Source: an uncultured Bacteroides sp.
GTDB taxonomy: Bacteria > Bacteroidota > Bacteroidia > Bacteroidales > Bacteroidaceae
NCBI GenBank assembly: GCA_949296855.1
Contig: CASFRN010000174.1
Location: 1-38,587, forward strand
Length of the DNA stretch: 38,587 nt
Direction of reading: 5' to 3'
Positions 16,681 to 24,315 of the stretch are shown piece by piece. The notes beneath the pieces are model-generated. The model was not told the DNA's origin, did not search any database, and saw nothing but the letters and a program-made list of their open reading frames with translations. The position numbers were made by a program, and so were the translations under genes. The first letter of the stretch is position 1, and the number at the start of each line of letters is the position of its first letter.

Positions 16681-19600
16681 TTAATCAATAAAAGAGAGGT
16701 CGATGGACACACCCTCATCCATCTGAGGCAGCAGGCTCGTCAACTCGTCAATGAGGGATTCAACATCCTGACGTTGGGTCAGGCGGCGCTTAATCCGGCG
16801 GCGTACGACTGTTGAAGCAGGTTCTCCCGCTTTTGTGGCATTTCCGGTAGAGGCATTACTCCCGTTGCTATTGTTGGCATCATGGCTCGTGCCTGTGTTT
16901 CCATTATCATCCACGAACTGTTTCACCTTGCCTTTGATACTATCATATAGGCCTAAAGGGGCATAGAAAGCCGTAAACTGGTTGCACATCTCCTGCAAGC
17001 GGTCGAGTGTGTTGCCTTCTTGGATAGAGGCTCTGCTCATCAAGACTTCTATGTTTTGTTTCTGCTCTTCTTTCAGTGAGCGGAAATCTGCCGTAGCACG
17101 GATTTCTTCGTTCTTTTGGTTGATGCAGTGGGTGGCTTCCATATAGAAGTGAGTACAAGCCTGTTCGATTTCGCTGTCTATGCGTGAAGCCAGGTCGGCA
17201 TATTCTGCAGTATGGCCGAAACAATTCGGATCGAGCATGAGGTCGTTGAAAGCCTGTTCGTCTTCTCCCAATTTATTCTTAAAGTCCTCCAGCATGGGCA
17301 GTTGCGGCAAGCGTTGGGCATCGTTCAATCGCTTCTCGATTTTCTTGATGGAAGTGAGCAGCTTGCCTTGCTCTTCCGCCTTGAGTACCTGATTGATAAA
17401 ACGCAATGCGTCGGCACAAGCCTTGTCTTTGGCAAAGAGATAAGGTGCTTCCGCTCCTTCCGATTCGACGATTTTAACCAAATAATTCACGGCTTGGCTG
17501 ACGATTGTTGTCCCTGCCATTTTCAGCTTTTCAAAGGTGTCTTTCAGCTGTTCCACCTTTGTGCGACGCTGTGTAGCAATCTTTAACGCTACTTTGGCTA
17601 TGCTGGCAGGAATCGGCAATAGCCCTTGTGGGTTATACAGTTCCTTCAGTGTAGTTACGGCCTTCATCATTTCGGCTGGCTTTAAGTGTGCGTCTGTATT
17701 GAGCGAAAGTCCGAGGTGGGTGAACGAGGTATTGTTTTTCATGGCTTCAGCCGCATTCTTGGTGAACATTTTAAATGACTGAGCGCCACTTCTTACCACA
17801 ATCATGCCCGCCTTTAACATCAATGCCGCCAGGTAACGGATGGTGTCTTTGCTCCAGCCGTACTTGGCGCGGCTGAAGCAATCAGCCAACTGTCCGCCAT
17901 TGGCGTCGTCGTGCGAAGCGATGTAATCCTTTATCTCAGCGAGTGCGGCATGATTGGTATCTATCACTCCGTCGTCGCGCACAATGCCAAACGGGTTGAG
18001 TGGGGCAGGCAGTGTGGAGGCGTCATCGTATGCCAACAAATCACTGATGACCGAAGCCGGCATGCTACGGGGAGCTAAAGGATATTTATCGTAAACCTGC
18101 TCGGCAAAGCCCTTCAAGGCATGTGCCTTGTAGGTTTCGCCATTCACGGATGTGGGCGAACCTTTGCAAATGGTTTCACTGTTATTCTGTGATTGACGCA
18201 GTATGCGCGTAATTTCCTGACGGTTCTTGTCGGCATCCGCTTGTTGGGCACGCAGGTAATCCTGGATTTCCTTATTGGCATCGTGCCGGTGATTATTGCA
18301 GATGGTTTCGTCTTTCACCACATCAATCAGCAAGAGTTCAATATCCTGCGGCAAAGTGCACACCCAGAATAAGGTTTGTTTGTTCTCTACCTTTGTACTT
18401 TCGGTGAGAAGCGTATTGTGTACTTTATCAAAGTCGCCGGCATCCACGAAACGAACATTCAGTTTGATGTCTCCGCCTTGAATCAATACCGGATTCTGTC
18501 TGCCTCGGCATAATTCCACGGTTGCACTGATGGTCTTCGAACCATAAATGCTCACAGAAGGGGCTGGAGACAGGATGTCAAGAACCAACTCCTTCATTAC
18601 TTTAAACTTATCCGCATCGGTTGCATTTATCCTGGAACGCTCGTCTTGTACGGTAAGGATGGCGTTGGTCATAAAGCGGAAGCGGCCATCAATTTCTTGA
18701 AGCGTAACGCCGGCAGTATCTTTAATCTCGTCGAGCAAAGCACGTAGTTCAGGCTTGTTCAAAGGATGGGCGACTTGCTGGAACAGCAAAGAACAAAGGT
18801 TGTCGAACGACAGGTTGAAATCGTCCAAGAGTTGCATGATGGCGATTGTCTTGCATGCCTTTACTGCCAGCAGATTGCTTCCATAGAGTTCGATGGCCTT
18901 TTTGGCTGAAATCACAATTTCACGGAAGTCTTGGTTCTTCTCCATATAAGAATGAAGGGCATCATAGAATAAGTCCGGCGTGGCCATCTTGCCAATGGCA
19001 CATTCTGCCAAACGGCCGTCTACCAGCAAATCCCGAATTAATCGGATAACTGAACGCAGGCCAGAGCCGCCGCTTCTGCTTGCCAACTTCTGAAGAAGCG
19101 CCAACAAGATGTCGATATGAACCGGCAAGAAAGGATAGAGATTTGCAAACAATTCACTTGTCAATGGCTTCATATAGATAGAGTGCTCCATATTGGTCAG
19201 CCGCGTCTCTAACTTAATGGATGCTTCATTGCGATGGAAGAGGTCTGTCAAATATGCTTTTCCCTTCGGCGACTTACCCAGCAGCCGCTTCGTGATAATT
19301 TCCTTAATATCATCCGCTTCAATGTCCACTTTTATGGGGAAGCGGTCGTTGAGCTTAAAGAGCTTGTCCGAGTTTATCTGGGCTTGAGGGTTGTCTTCTG
19401 TTAAAGTCTGTTGGGCGGTAGCAATGAGCCATACATTGCCTTTGAACTGCGATTTCAGAATCTGCATGGTACCTTGCATGCTACGGATCAAGTCTTCACT
19501 GCCCCCTATATATTGACCGACCTCGTCGAGCACATAGATGATACGTTCTTTGCCGTATTTTTGCTTGACTAATGAACATAGCCGCTTGAAACGGTCTGTT

Positions 19601-20310
19601 TCGTTCTCCACAGATTCTACCTTGATGGAATTGTATTCTTCCGGCGAAGAGAAATATTCAGGCAGAATGACTGGGGCAAACTTGGCGGCATATTTATTGG
19701 CAATCAATTTCTTTGATTGAATGACCTCCCAATCTTTTCCTTCTTCTTTCACCATTTCGCAGAACTGATTATACTTACCCTCTTCTTGAAGGATGGAAAT
19801 GAAATCCATCAATTTGGGGTCAGTCGCTTTGATGCCGATGAGCTTCAACGTTTCGTAATACATGATGTCGCTCACGGTAGATGTGATGCCGGCTGTAGCT
19901 TCGGTGGTAAGGTCAATCATGATAACCAAGGGGTCGTATTTTTGAATGACCGCCCGGTGCAATGTTTTGAGCGCATTGTCCTCAATGCGGTTCATCAGTT
20001 TTTCGCCGAAGCTGATGCCATCTACCAGTAAGGACTGTTGGAAGGAGTAGCCCAAATACTTGGCAAATGAGCTTTTGCCTGAACCGTAGAATCCGGATAC
20101 CCAAACACCCACTTCGTTGGAAGAATCACGAAACGCCGACTCAAGTTCTTCGATAACCTTTTCATAATTATCGTGCAACTTTTCGGTCACGACATATTCA
20201 TTTATCTCGTTTCTCAGATTTTCCTCGCTATTATCAGCGAAAGTGACCACACTTTCTATACGGCGACAGATGTCTTTGGACGAGTCAAAAAGTTCCTTTA
20301 TGGTATTCAT
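16681..20310 (-). CDS. brxC: BREX P-loop ATPase BrxC
   Basis: BrxC (formerly PglY-like, DUF499-related) is the large ATPase of type 1 BREX and is required for methylation and defence. Walker A is GFYGSGKS (residues 73-80) within VWVSGFYGSGKSSFAKYLGY, and Walker B is IIYVLDEV (257-264) within a segment that continues GQYIGG. After the ATPase domain come long helical stretches with coiled-coil character (about 640-1140). The C-terminus has a low-complexity Asn/Ser/Gly/Thr linker near 1150 followed by a basic RRRIKRR patch. The length of 1209 residues is normal. It starts 3 bases after brxB and ends 13 bases before pglX. Confidence 0.94.
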   Translation of the reverse strand: MNTIKELFDSSKDICRRIESVVTFADNSEENLRNEINEYVVTEKLHDNYEKVIEELESAFRDSSNEVGVWVSGFYGSGKSSFAKYLGYSFQQSLLVDGISFGEKLMNRIEDNALKTLHRAVIQKYDPLVIMIDLTTEATAGITSTVSDIMYYETLKLIGIKATDPKLMDFISILQEEGKYNQFCEMVKEEGKDWEVIQSKKLIANKYAAKFAPVILPEYFSSPEEYNSIKVESVENETDRFKRLCSLVKQKYGKERIIYVLDEVGQYIGGSEDLIRSMQGTMQILKSQFKGNVWLIATAQQTLTEDNPQAQINSDKLFKLNDRFPIKVDIEADDIKEIITKRLLGKSPKGKAYLTDLFHRNEASIKLETRLTNMEHSIYMKPLTSELFANLYPFLPVHIDILLALLQKLASRSGGSGLRSVIRLIRDLLVDGRLAECAIGKMATPDLFYDALHSYMEKNQDFREIVISAKKAIELYGSNLLAVKACKTIAIMQLLDDFNLSFDNLCSLLFQQVAHPLNKPELRALLDEIKDTAGVTLQEIDGRFRFMTNAILTVQDERSRINATDADKFKVMKELVLDILSPAPSVSIYGSKTISATVELCRGRQNPVLIQGGDIKLNVRFVDAGDFDKVHNTLLTESTKVENKQTLFWVCTLPQDIELLLIDVVKDETICNNHRHDANKEIQDYLRAQQADADKNRQEITRILRQSQNNSETICKGSPTSVNGETYKAHALKGFAEQVYDKYPLAPRSMPASVISDLLAYDDASTLPAPLNPFGIVRDDGVIDTNHAALAEIKDYIASHDDANGGQLADCFSRAKYGWSKDTIRYLAALMLKAGMIVVRSGAQSFKMFTKNAAEAMKNNTSFTHLGLSLNTDAHLKPAEMMKAVTTLKELYNPQGLLPIPASIAKVALKIATQRRTKVEQLKDTFEKLKMAGTTIVSQAVNYLVKIVESEGAEAPYLFAKDKACADALRFINQVLKAEEQGKLLTSIKKIEKRLNDAQRLPQLPMLEDFKNKLGEDEQAFNDLMLDPNCFGHTAEYADLASRIDSEIEQACTHFYMEATHCINQKNEEIRATADFRSLKEEQKQNIEVLMSRASIQEGNTLDRLQEMCNQFTAFYAPLGLYDSIKGKVKQFVDDNGNTGTSHDANNSNGSNASTGNATKAGEPASTVVRRRIKRRLTQRQDVESLIDELTSLLPQMDEGVSIDLSFID

Positions 20311-20313
20311 GTG

Positions 20314-20874
20314 TTAGAAGTTTTTAGAACGATAGCTACCGTCCATTGGATAAATATTCAAAAATGTCCTGGCAATGCCTTGGGCATTACCGGGATATAA
20401 GATTAAAACAGGAAGGTCAATCTTATTGTATATCAATTGTTCGATACGGCCAATTTTATCATAAGGATGAAGAAGCTCTAGGTCTTTGAGTATAAGCAAA
20501 GGATGAGCGGTAGCCATCATTTCTTGTTGAACTGAAAGAATGGCATCGGCTACGACCGAATTGTCTTGAATCTCTTGCCGGATGCTTTCGTACAAATCAA
20601 ATTCATTCGTTTCGTCAATCCACACCTCATCGTAATATTCATGATTGTGAATATACTTCTGAAGTATTTCGCCAACCGAAAGCACTTTCACATCCGCAAA
20701 ACCATGAAATCTGGCTTTGGGAATCAAATGAAGGGGAATCATACGATATACCTCCATTGCATCTTCCACATCATAATTCACGTAGCAGATGGGTCGGTCG
20801 CCTGTCGGGTTAAGTATGTCCGGACGGCTTAAATAAGTAAGAGCTTCCTCAAACTTTTGTTCATATAGTTGCAT
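20314..20874 (-). CDS. brxB: BREX protein BrxB (DUF1788)
   Basis: BrxB is a small core protein of BREX with no known enzymatic motif. Recognisable family features are PICYVNYDVEDAMEVYRMIPLH near the N-terminus and PLLILKDLELLHPYD followed by LPVLILYPG near the C-terminus. The frame is open up to 20925, but the ATG at 20874 is preceded at 7 bases by TGGAGGAG, a strong Shine-Dalgarno sequence that is unusual in this region, so I chose it. This gives 186 residues, typical of the family. It overlaps the end of brxA by 14 bases. Confidence 0.9.
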   Translation of the reverse strand: MQLYEQKFEEALTYLSRPDILNPTGDRPICYVNYDVEDAMEVYRMIPLHLIPKARFHGFADVKVLSVGEILQKYIHNHEYYDEVWIDETNEFDLYESIRQEIQDNSVVADAILSVQQEMMATAHPLLILKDLELLHPYDKIGRIEQLIYNKIDLPVLILYPGNAQGIARTFLNIYPMDGSYRSKNF

Positions 20875-21625
20875 TGATAAACTCCTCCATTGATTTATAA
20901 TTCCACGAAATAGTAAGCAGTTCACCTGATGTCTGAGCCATATAGGCCCCTTTGAGGCTGAGATTCATCATTCGTTCCAGCACCTGATGACGGGATAGGT
21001 TGAAGAGGCTCCATTCTTCCATATCCCAAATTGCCCTGTCAGATAACCCGGCAAAATGTTGCTCATGCATCAGATAAAGAACGGTAAAGTCATTCGCTTC
21101 ATAGGGTAGGATCTTGCCTTCCTGATCCATCATTTCATAATCGATAAGGCAGGAGCGTACATAAGATGCGTTTCGTTTCTGTACTGACTCGCTCCACTTG
21201 GCTTTGCCCTCTGCAACCAACTCGCTGATGTATTTTGATACTGCTTCTTTCTTCATTGTGCACAAACCGTCATTTTTACATGGATTCAAGACATTCGTTA
21301 CGGCATCGAAGAACACAGCATTTTCGCGGGCGCAGTATATCATCAAAAGCTGGGTAAAATGTTTCAATGACAATCCACGCTCGCGTATCTGTCTGAGCCA
21401 AATGGGCACATCTGGATTGACTTTCATAAATCGCTGGTAAAAGACATCGTAGATAATGTGTACCAGCCTGCTTTCAGTCTTACATGACAAGCAATTATTA
21501 TCCTTCACGTATTTAATGAGTGCATCCTTGTCCATTCCCTTTTGGTAAACAGAGAGCAGGGACAATGTTTCGTTAATCATGCCAGTGCCATGAGTGAGTT
21601 GGGTAGTGTATTTAAGGTTTCTCAT
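20861..21625 (-). CDS. brxA: BREX protein BrxA (DUF1819)
   Basis: BrxA is a DNA-binding all-helical protein found at the start of type 1 BREX operons. The sequence shows the family pattern: KYTTQLTHGTGMINETLSLL at the N-terminus, then a helical domain with LKHFTQLLMIYCARENAVFFD, and SESVQKRNASYVRSCLIDYEM near the middle. At 254 residues it is slightly longer than the roughly 200-residue E. coli form. Its ATG shares one base with the stop codon of the upstream gene (TAATG), and its end overlaps brxB, so it is translationally coupled on both sides. Confidence 0.87.
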   Translation of the reverse strand: MRNLKYTTQLTHGTGMINETLSLLSVYQKGMDKDALIKYVKDNNCLSCKTESRLVHIIYDVFYQRFMKVNPDVPIWLRQIRERGLSLKHFTQLLMIYCARENAVFFDAVTNVLNPCKNDGLCTMKKEAVSKYISELVAEGKAKWSESVQKRNASYVRSCLIDYEMMDQEGKILPYEANDFTVLYLMHEQHFAGLSDRAIWDMEEWSLFNLSRHQVLERMMNLSLKGAYMAQTSGELLTISWNYKSMEEFINATI

Positions 21626-22095
21626 TAGTTGAAAAAAGGATAACAGCTACTGCCGTTGGTGAATAAATTAGCATAATGATAGGCCATCACTCTTAGTGAG
21701 TTGTCGATGTTGTCAGCCATTTGTCCAATATATACGACATCAAACGTCGGGTCGCATACGATTGTAGCCATTGACCGGATGAAGTCAAGAGGTTTCATTC
21801 CTAAGTCAATGTCTTCATGCTGGTGTCTCTTGAGGTAGGCATATACTTCTTCTTCTACTTGGATAGGACACTTGAACAGGCTAAACATTTCTTTGGGTAT
21901 GAACTTTTCATGCGTCTTCTGAACTATGTTGATCATCAGGTTGTAAAAAGCCAAATTGGAAGATTTCGGGAAAAGGTAAGTCATGTATTCTTTTGCCGCA
22001 TTATCTTCCAAGCAAGGCCAAAGCCCCTTGTCACATCCTGCTTTATAAACAGCAAATCGTAGTTTAAGTAGATTGATTATATCTGAATTGTTCAT
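21625..22095 (-). CDS. BrxE-like protein, first gene of the BREX operon
   Basis: This 156-residue protein has no catalytic motif. The pattern LLKLRFAVYKAG, YLFPKSSNLAFYNLMINIVQ and FSLFKCPIQVEEEV, with a pair of helices around each, resembles BrxE of type 6 BREX, which also sits first and next to brxA. The family call rests on remembered sequence patterns, so it is moderate. The frame is open to 22149, but an ATG at 22095 (MNNSDIINLL) fits the domain start, and the extra 18 residues would overlap the XRE remnant in another frame. Its stop codon overlaps the brxA start as TAATG. The alternative is an unrelated small BREX accessory protein. Confidence 0.55.
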   Translation of the reverse strand: MNNSDIINLLKLRFAVYKAGCDKGLWPCLEDNAAKEYMTYLFPKSSNLAFYNLMINIVQKTHEKFIPKEMFSLFKCPIQVEEEVYAYLKRHQHEDIDLGMKPLDFIRSMATIVCDPTFDVVYIGQMADNIDNSLRVMAYHYANLFTNGSSCYPFFN

Positions 22096-22102
22096 ATTGC
22101 TC

Positions 22103-22228
22103 TTAGTGTTTATTGGTAGGTATAAGCAAGTCTCGAATGTCGGTTTCAAGTAGTCTTGCCACTTCCGCTAATGTTTCTATAGATGGCTGTGACGTGTTGG
22201 TACACCACTTGCTAATAAAACACAAAGA
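22103..22228 (-). pseudogene. 5'-truncated XRE-family regulator remnant
   Basis: On the minus strand, in a different frame from the BrxE-like gene, codons ending at the TAA at 22103-22105 encode ISKWCTNTSQPSIETLAEVA followed by RLLETDIRDLLIPTNKH. This is the second half of an XRE/Cro-CI helix-turn-helix protein (recognition helix SKWCTNTSQPS onwards). The first helices are absent: upstream the frame continues only through unrelated residues to a stop at 22271-22273, and there is no ATG. It sits 7 bases before the brxE-like start, so it was probably the operon's own regulator. A TTG at 22223-22225 could start a 40-residue peptide. Confidence 0.65.
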
Positions 22229-22230
22229 TA
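22223..22230 (-). promoter_or_regulatory. Predicted -7 element for the BREX operon
   Basis: TATCTTTG on the minus strand matches TAnnTTTG. A TTTG is present further upstream at 22245-22248, but the spacing is only 14 bases instead of about 19, so the promoter would be weak or the match partial. It would give an RNA that starts within the XRE remnant and runs through all seven BREX genes. Confidence 0.4.
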
Positions 22231-22806
22231 AAACATTATAATGACAAATTGCGATTCTTCGCTCATTATTTTATCAATTAAAGAATAAGGGCCTGTTTTA
22301 CTTTACAAGTTTTTCACCGATAAACTAATCTGTTCATGATGGCTACCATTGCGGAACTATTGTAGGCAGGACTGCAAAAGGCTTTATCGTGGGACATTAT
22401 AAGTAAATTCCAAATGCTTTCAAAACATGACGCATTTGGATTATATTGCCGGTGCAGACAGCATCCTTTTATGGTTTCCGTCCCAAAACCGTACGTTCTC
22501 CGTCCTAAAACCGTATGTTTTTGGTTCGGAAACCGTACGGTTTTGGGACGGAGAACGTAAAAGGGAGACAGATTGAAACAGATTCTATACCTTTCTACAA
22601 TACATTGGCTCATAGCTTGCTTAACAAACTGTCGAACTAAATCAAAACAGTTTCTATATGTTATCGTGTTTGTCAACATAATAATCACGAACAGATTAGG
22701 CTTTCATCAGGTTGTGAGAGCGGGAATAGTTGTGTATCTTCGCAGCAAACTCCGTTTCAAAATATACAGCGGCGAGATTTGTATAACACTCTTTTCAAAC
22801 GTTTGC
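22229..22806. other. Non-coding region between the BREX operon and the recombinase gene
   Basis: No gene is supported. The stretch holds an inverted repeat TCCAAATGC/GCATTTGGA (22409-22417 and 22432-22440) and the larger repeat cluster at 22478-22559, listed separately. The minus-strand frame at 22314-22688 spans that cluster and reads as an artefact. Sequence near 22279-22300 (AGGGCCTGTTTTACTTTAC) loosely resembles the dispersed repeat seen at 24254, but is too diverged to claim. Confidence 0.5.
22478..22559. repeat. Direct and inverted repeat cluster beside the recombinase gene
   Basis: CCGTCCCAAAACCGTACG occurs at 22478-22495, is repeated with two changes at 22500-22517, and is present as an exact reverse complement at 22534-22551. 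Taken with flanks, 22492-22517 and 22534-22559 form a 26-base inverted repeat whose only two differences would be wobble pairs in RNA. The array lies between the end of the recombinase gene and the BREX operon, so it may be a binding site for the recombinase or part of an attachment region. Confidence 0.7.
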
Positions 22807-24021
22807 TCAGCGAAAAATCTTGCTAATCAGTTTCCGGTTGGCTTTCACCAAATCTTCCGTATTGATAGAAGAGAGATAGATTTGTGTGGTCTTCAGGCTT
22901 TCGTGCCCTAACCCTTTACTGATAATGGACAGGTCTGTCCCCATGTCGCGCAGGATACTGGCCCACGAATGCCGTGCGCAATACGTTGTAAGCGGAATAT
23001 GCAGGTCTGCCATCTCGCCGATTTTCTTCAAGTGGTAGTTCACCTTGTGCTCCATCCGTTCGTATTGGCGGCGTTCCGTGCCGTCTTGTTTCGTAATGAT
23101 GGGCAGCAGGTACGGAGTGCCGACAGTGAGATGGGCGTAGGTGTCCACAATGTCTTGCATGACGGGTTCCCAGCCGACGGACAGGCTTTGCCCGGTCTTT
23201 TTACGGCAGTATTGCAGCAGTCCGTTCCTTATGTCCGTCTTTTTCAGGTAAGCCATATCTACAAAAGAAATCCCTTGCAGGTAAATACACAGCATGAACA
23301 TATCTCTTGTAAAGGCAAGTGCGGAACCATCAGGCAGATTGAGCCGCATGATGACACGGATGGAGTCTAACGTGACGGCACGTTTGGTGGTTTTGGCAAA
23401 ACCGGTGAACACATGGCGGAAGATGTCCTTGTCGGCGGACAGTCCATTTTCCACCGCTTTGTGGTAGAGGGTACGCAAGGTGCGCAGGTAGCAAGACGAA
23501 GAGTTGCGCTTGACTCCCCGTCCTCTTAGCCACGCTTCATACAGGTTGATGGTTTCGGTATCCAACGCATCGATGGCTATGTCCTTGCCGTCACGGAAAC
23601 GGGTGAAGCTCGCCAGTGCATTGCGGTAGGTCTTGGCGGTTCCGTGCCTGCCTATCCGCAGCTTTCGCAGAATCATGTTGCGGATGAAGCAGAACCAAGT
23701 CTGGTATTTGGGCATTTTTCGGAATGCCGACACGATGTCGTCTACGGTATATTCCATCCTTGCCAGTTCCTTTTCGGTGATGAGGGCGATGAGGTGCTTG
23801 GTGTCCCATTGTATCTTAGAGGCTATAAGTTGCAGTTCCGCCTGGTGTTCAGGAGTGCCGCCGATGCGCAGGAATGAAGTTTTTTCGTCCCATTCGTCGG
23901 GCATGATGTGGTAATTGGTGTAAACCGTTCTTGTGTTTCTGCGGTGAATCACTTGGAAATAGAGGGTGCCCGTTTTGTCTGGTGCGGTAGAAGGGCGGAA
24001 TTTCAGTTTAAATGATGCCAT
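22807..24021 (-). CDS. Tyrosine-type site-specific recombinase / integrase
   Basis: A phage-integrase family recombinase of the Bacteroidales type. Residues 1-100 resemble the N-terminal arm-binding domain; about 105-200 form the core-binding domain; the catalytic domain follows. Visible catalytic residues are K274/K275 (RKKTGQS), R350 in TTYCARHSWAS, H373 in GLGHESLKTT and the nucleophile Y382 (IYLSS). The box I segment reads LQGISFVDMAYLKK, with Q249 where related proteins often have arginine (RGMSF). The usual box II histidine is Y347, common in Bacteroidales members. At 404 residues it is full-length. It is on the same strand as the BREX operon and upstream of it, and may have mobilised the island or may invert nearby DNA. 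Confidence 0.92.
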   Translation of the reverse strand: MASFKLKFRPSTAPDKTGTLYFQVIHRRNTRTVYTNYHIMPDEWDEKTSFLRIGGTPEHQAELQLIASKIQWDTKHLIALITEKELARMEYTVDDIVSAFRKMPKYQTWFCFIRNMILRKLRIGRHGTAKTYRNALASFTRFRDGKDIAIDALDTETINLYEAWLRGRGVKRNSSSCYLRTLRTLYHKAVENGLSADKDIFRHVFTGFAKTTKRAVTLDSIRVIMRLNLPDGSALAFTRDMFMLCIYLQGISFVDMAYLKKTDIRNGLLQYCRKKTGQSLSVGWEPVMQDIVDTYAHLTVGTPYLLPIITKQDGTERRQYERMEHKVNYHLKKIGEMADLHIPLTTYCARHSWASILRDMGTDLSIISKGLGHESLKTTQIYLSSINTEDLVKANRKLISKIFR

Positions 24022-24253
24022 AAATCTGGGTATTTAATAGGTTGTTAAAACTGAAAAATACGCAGAAACCGTCACATTCCGACATTTTTTTCGGAAGCGG
24101 ACCGGACGGCGTATGATAAGGCGGCTGCCGCTGCTGCGTTAACTGGATTTGCGATGGGAATGTGAAGGACAGCGTGTGGAATGCGGTGAAAGGAGGAAGG
24201 GAAAAGGAATGGAGAAGGAATAAAAGAAGAAATGGAAAGGCTTTAAGAAGCTG

Positions 24254-24304
24254 AGAGCCTGTTTAAATTTTGCTCAGGTTTATCGGAAAATTTAAACAGG
24301 CTCT
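24254..24304. repeat. Perfect 18-base palindrome, dispersed repeat copy 2
   Basis: AGAGCCTGTTTAAATTTT (24254-24271) and AAAATTTAAACAGGCTCT (24287-24304) are exact reverse complements around a 15-base loop. The reverse complement of 24254-24283 matches 37614-37643 at 29 of 30 bases. It lies 11 bases downstream of the uvrB stop codon, where it may also act as a terminator, though no T-run follows. The remaining gap, 24022-24253, holds a purine-rich stretch (about 24170-24245) and no gene. Confidence 0.8.
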
Positions 24305-24315
24305 GATTGATAGAA

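Noticed and set aside
22279-22300. Possible fourth copy of the dispersed repeat
   Set aside because: AGGGCCTGTTTTACTTT resembles the family start, but the similarity breaks down within 20 bases and cannot be told from chance.
22314-22688. 124-codon minus-strand frame upstream of the BREX operon
   Set aside because: It translates straight through the inverted repeat cluster, has no domain pattern, and no promoter or Shine-Dalgarno signal precedes it.
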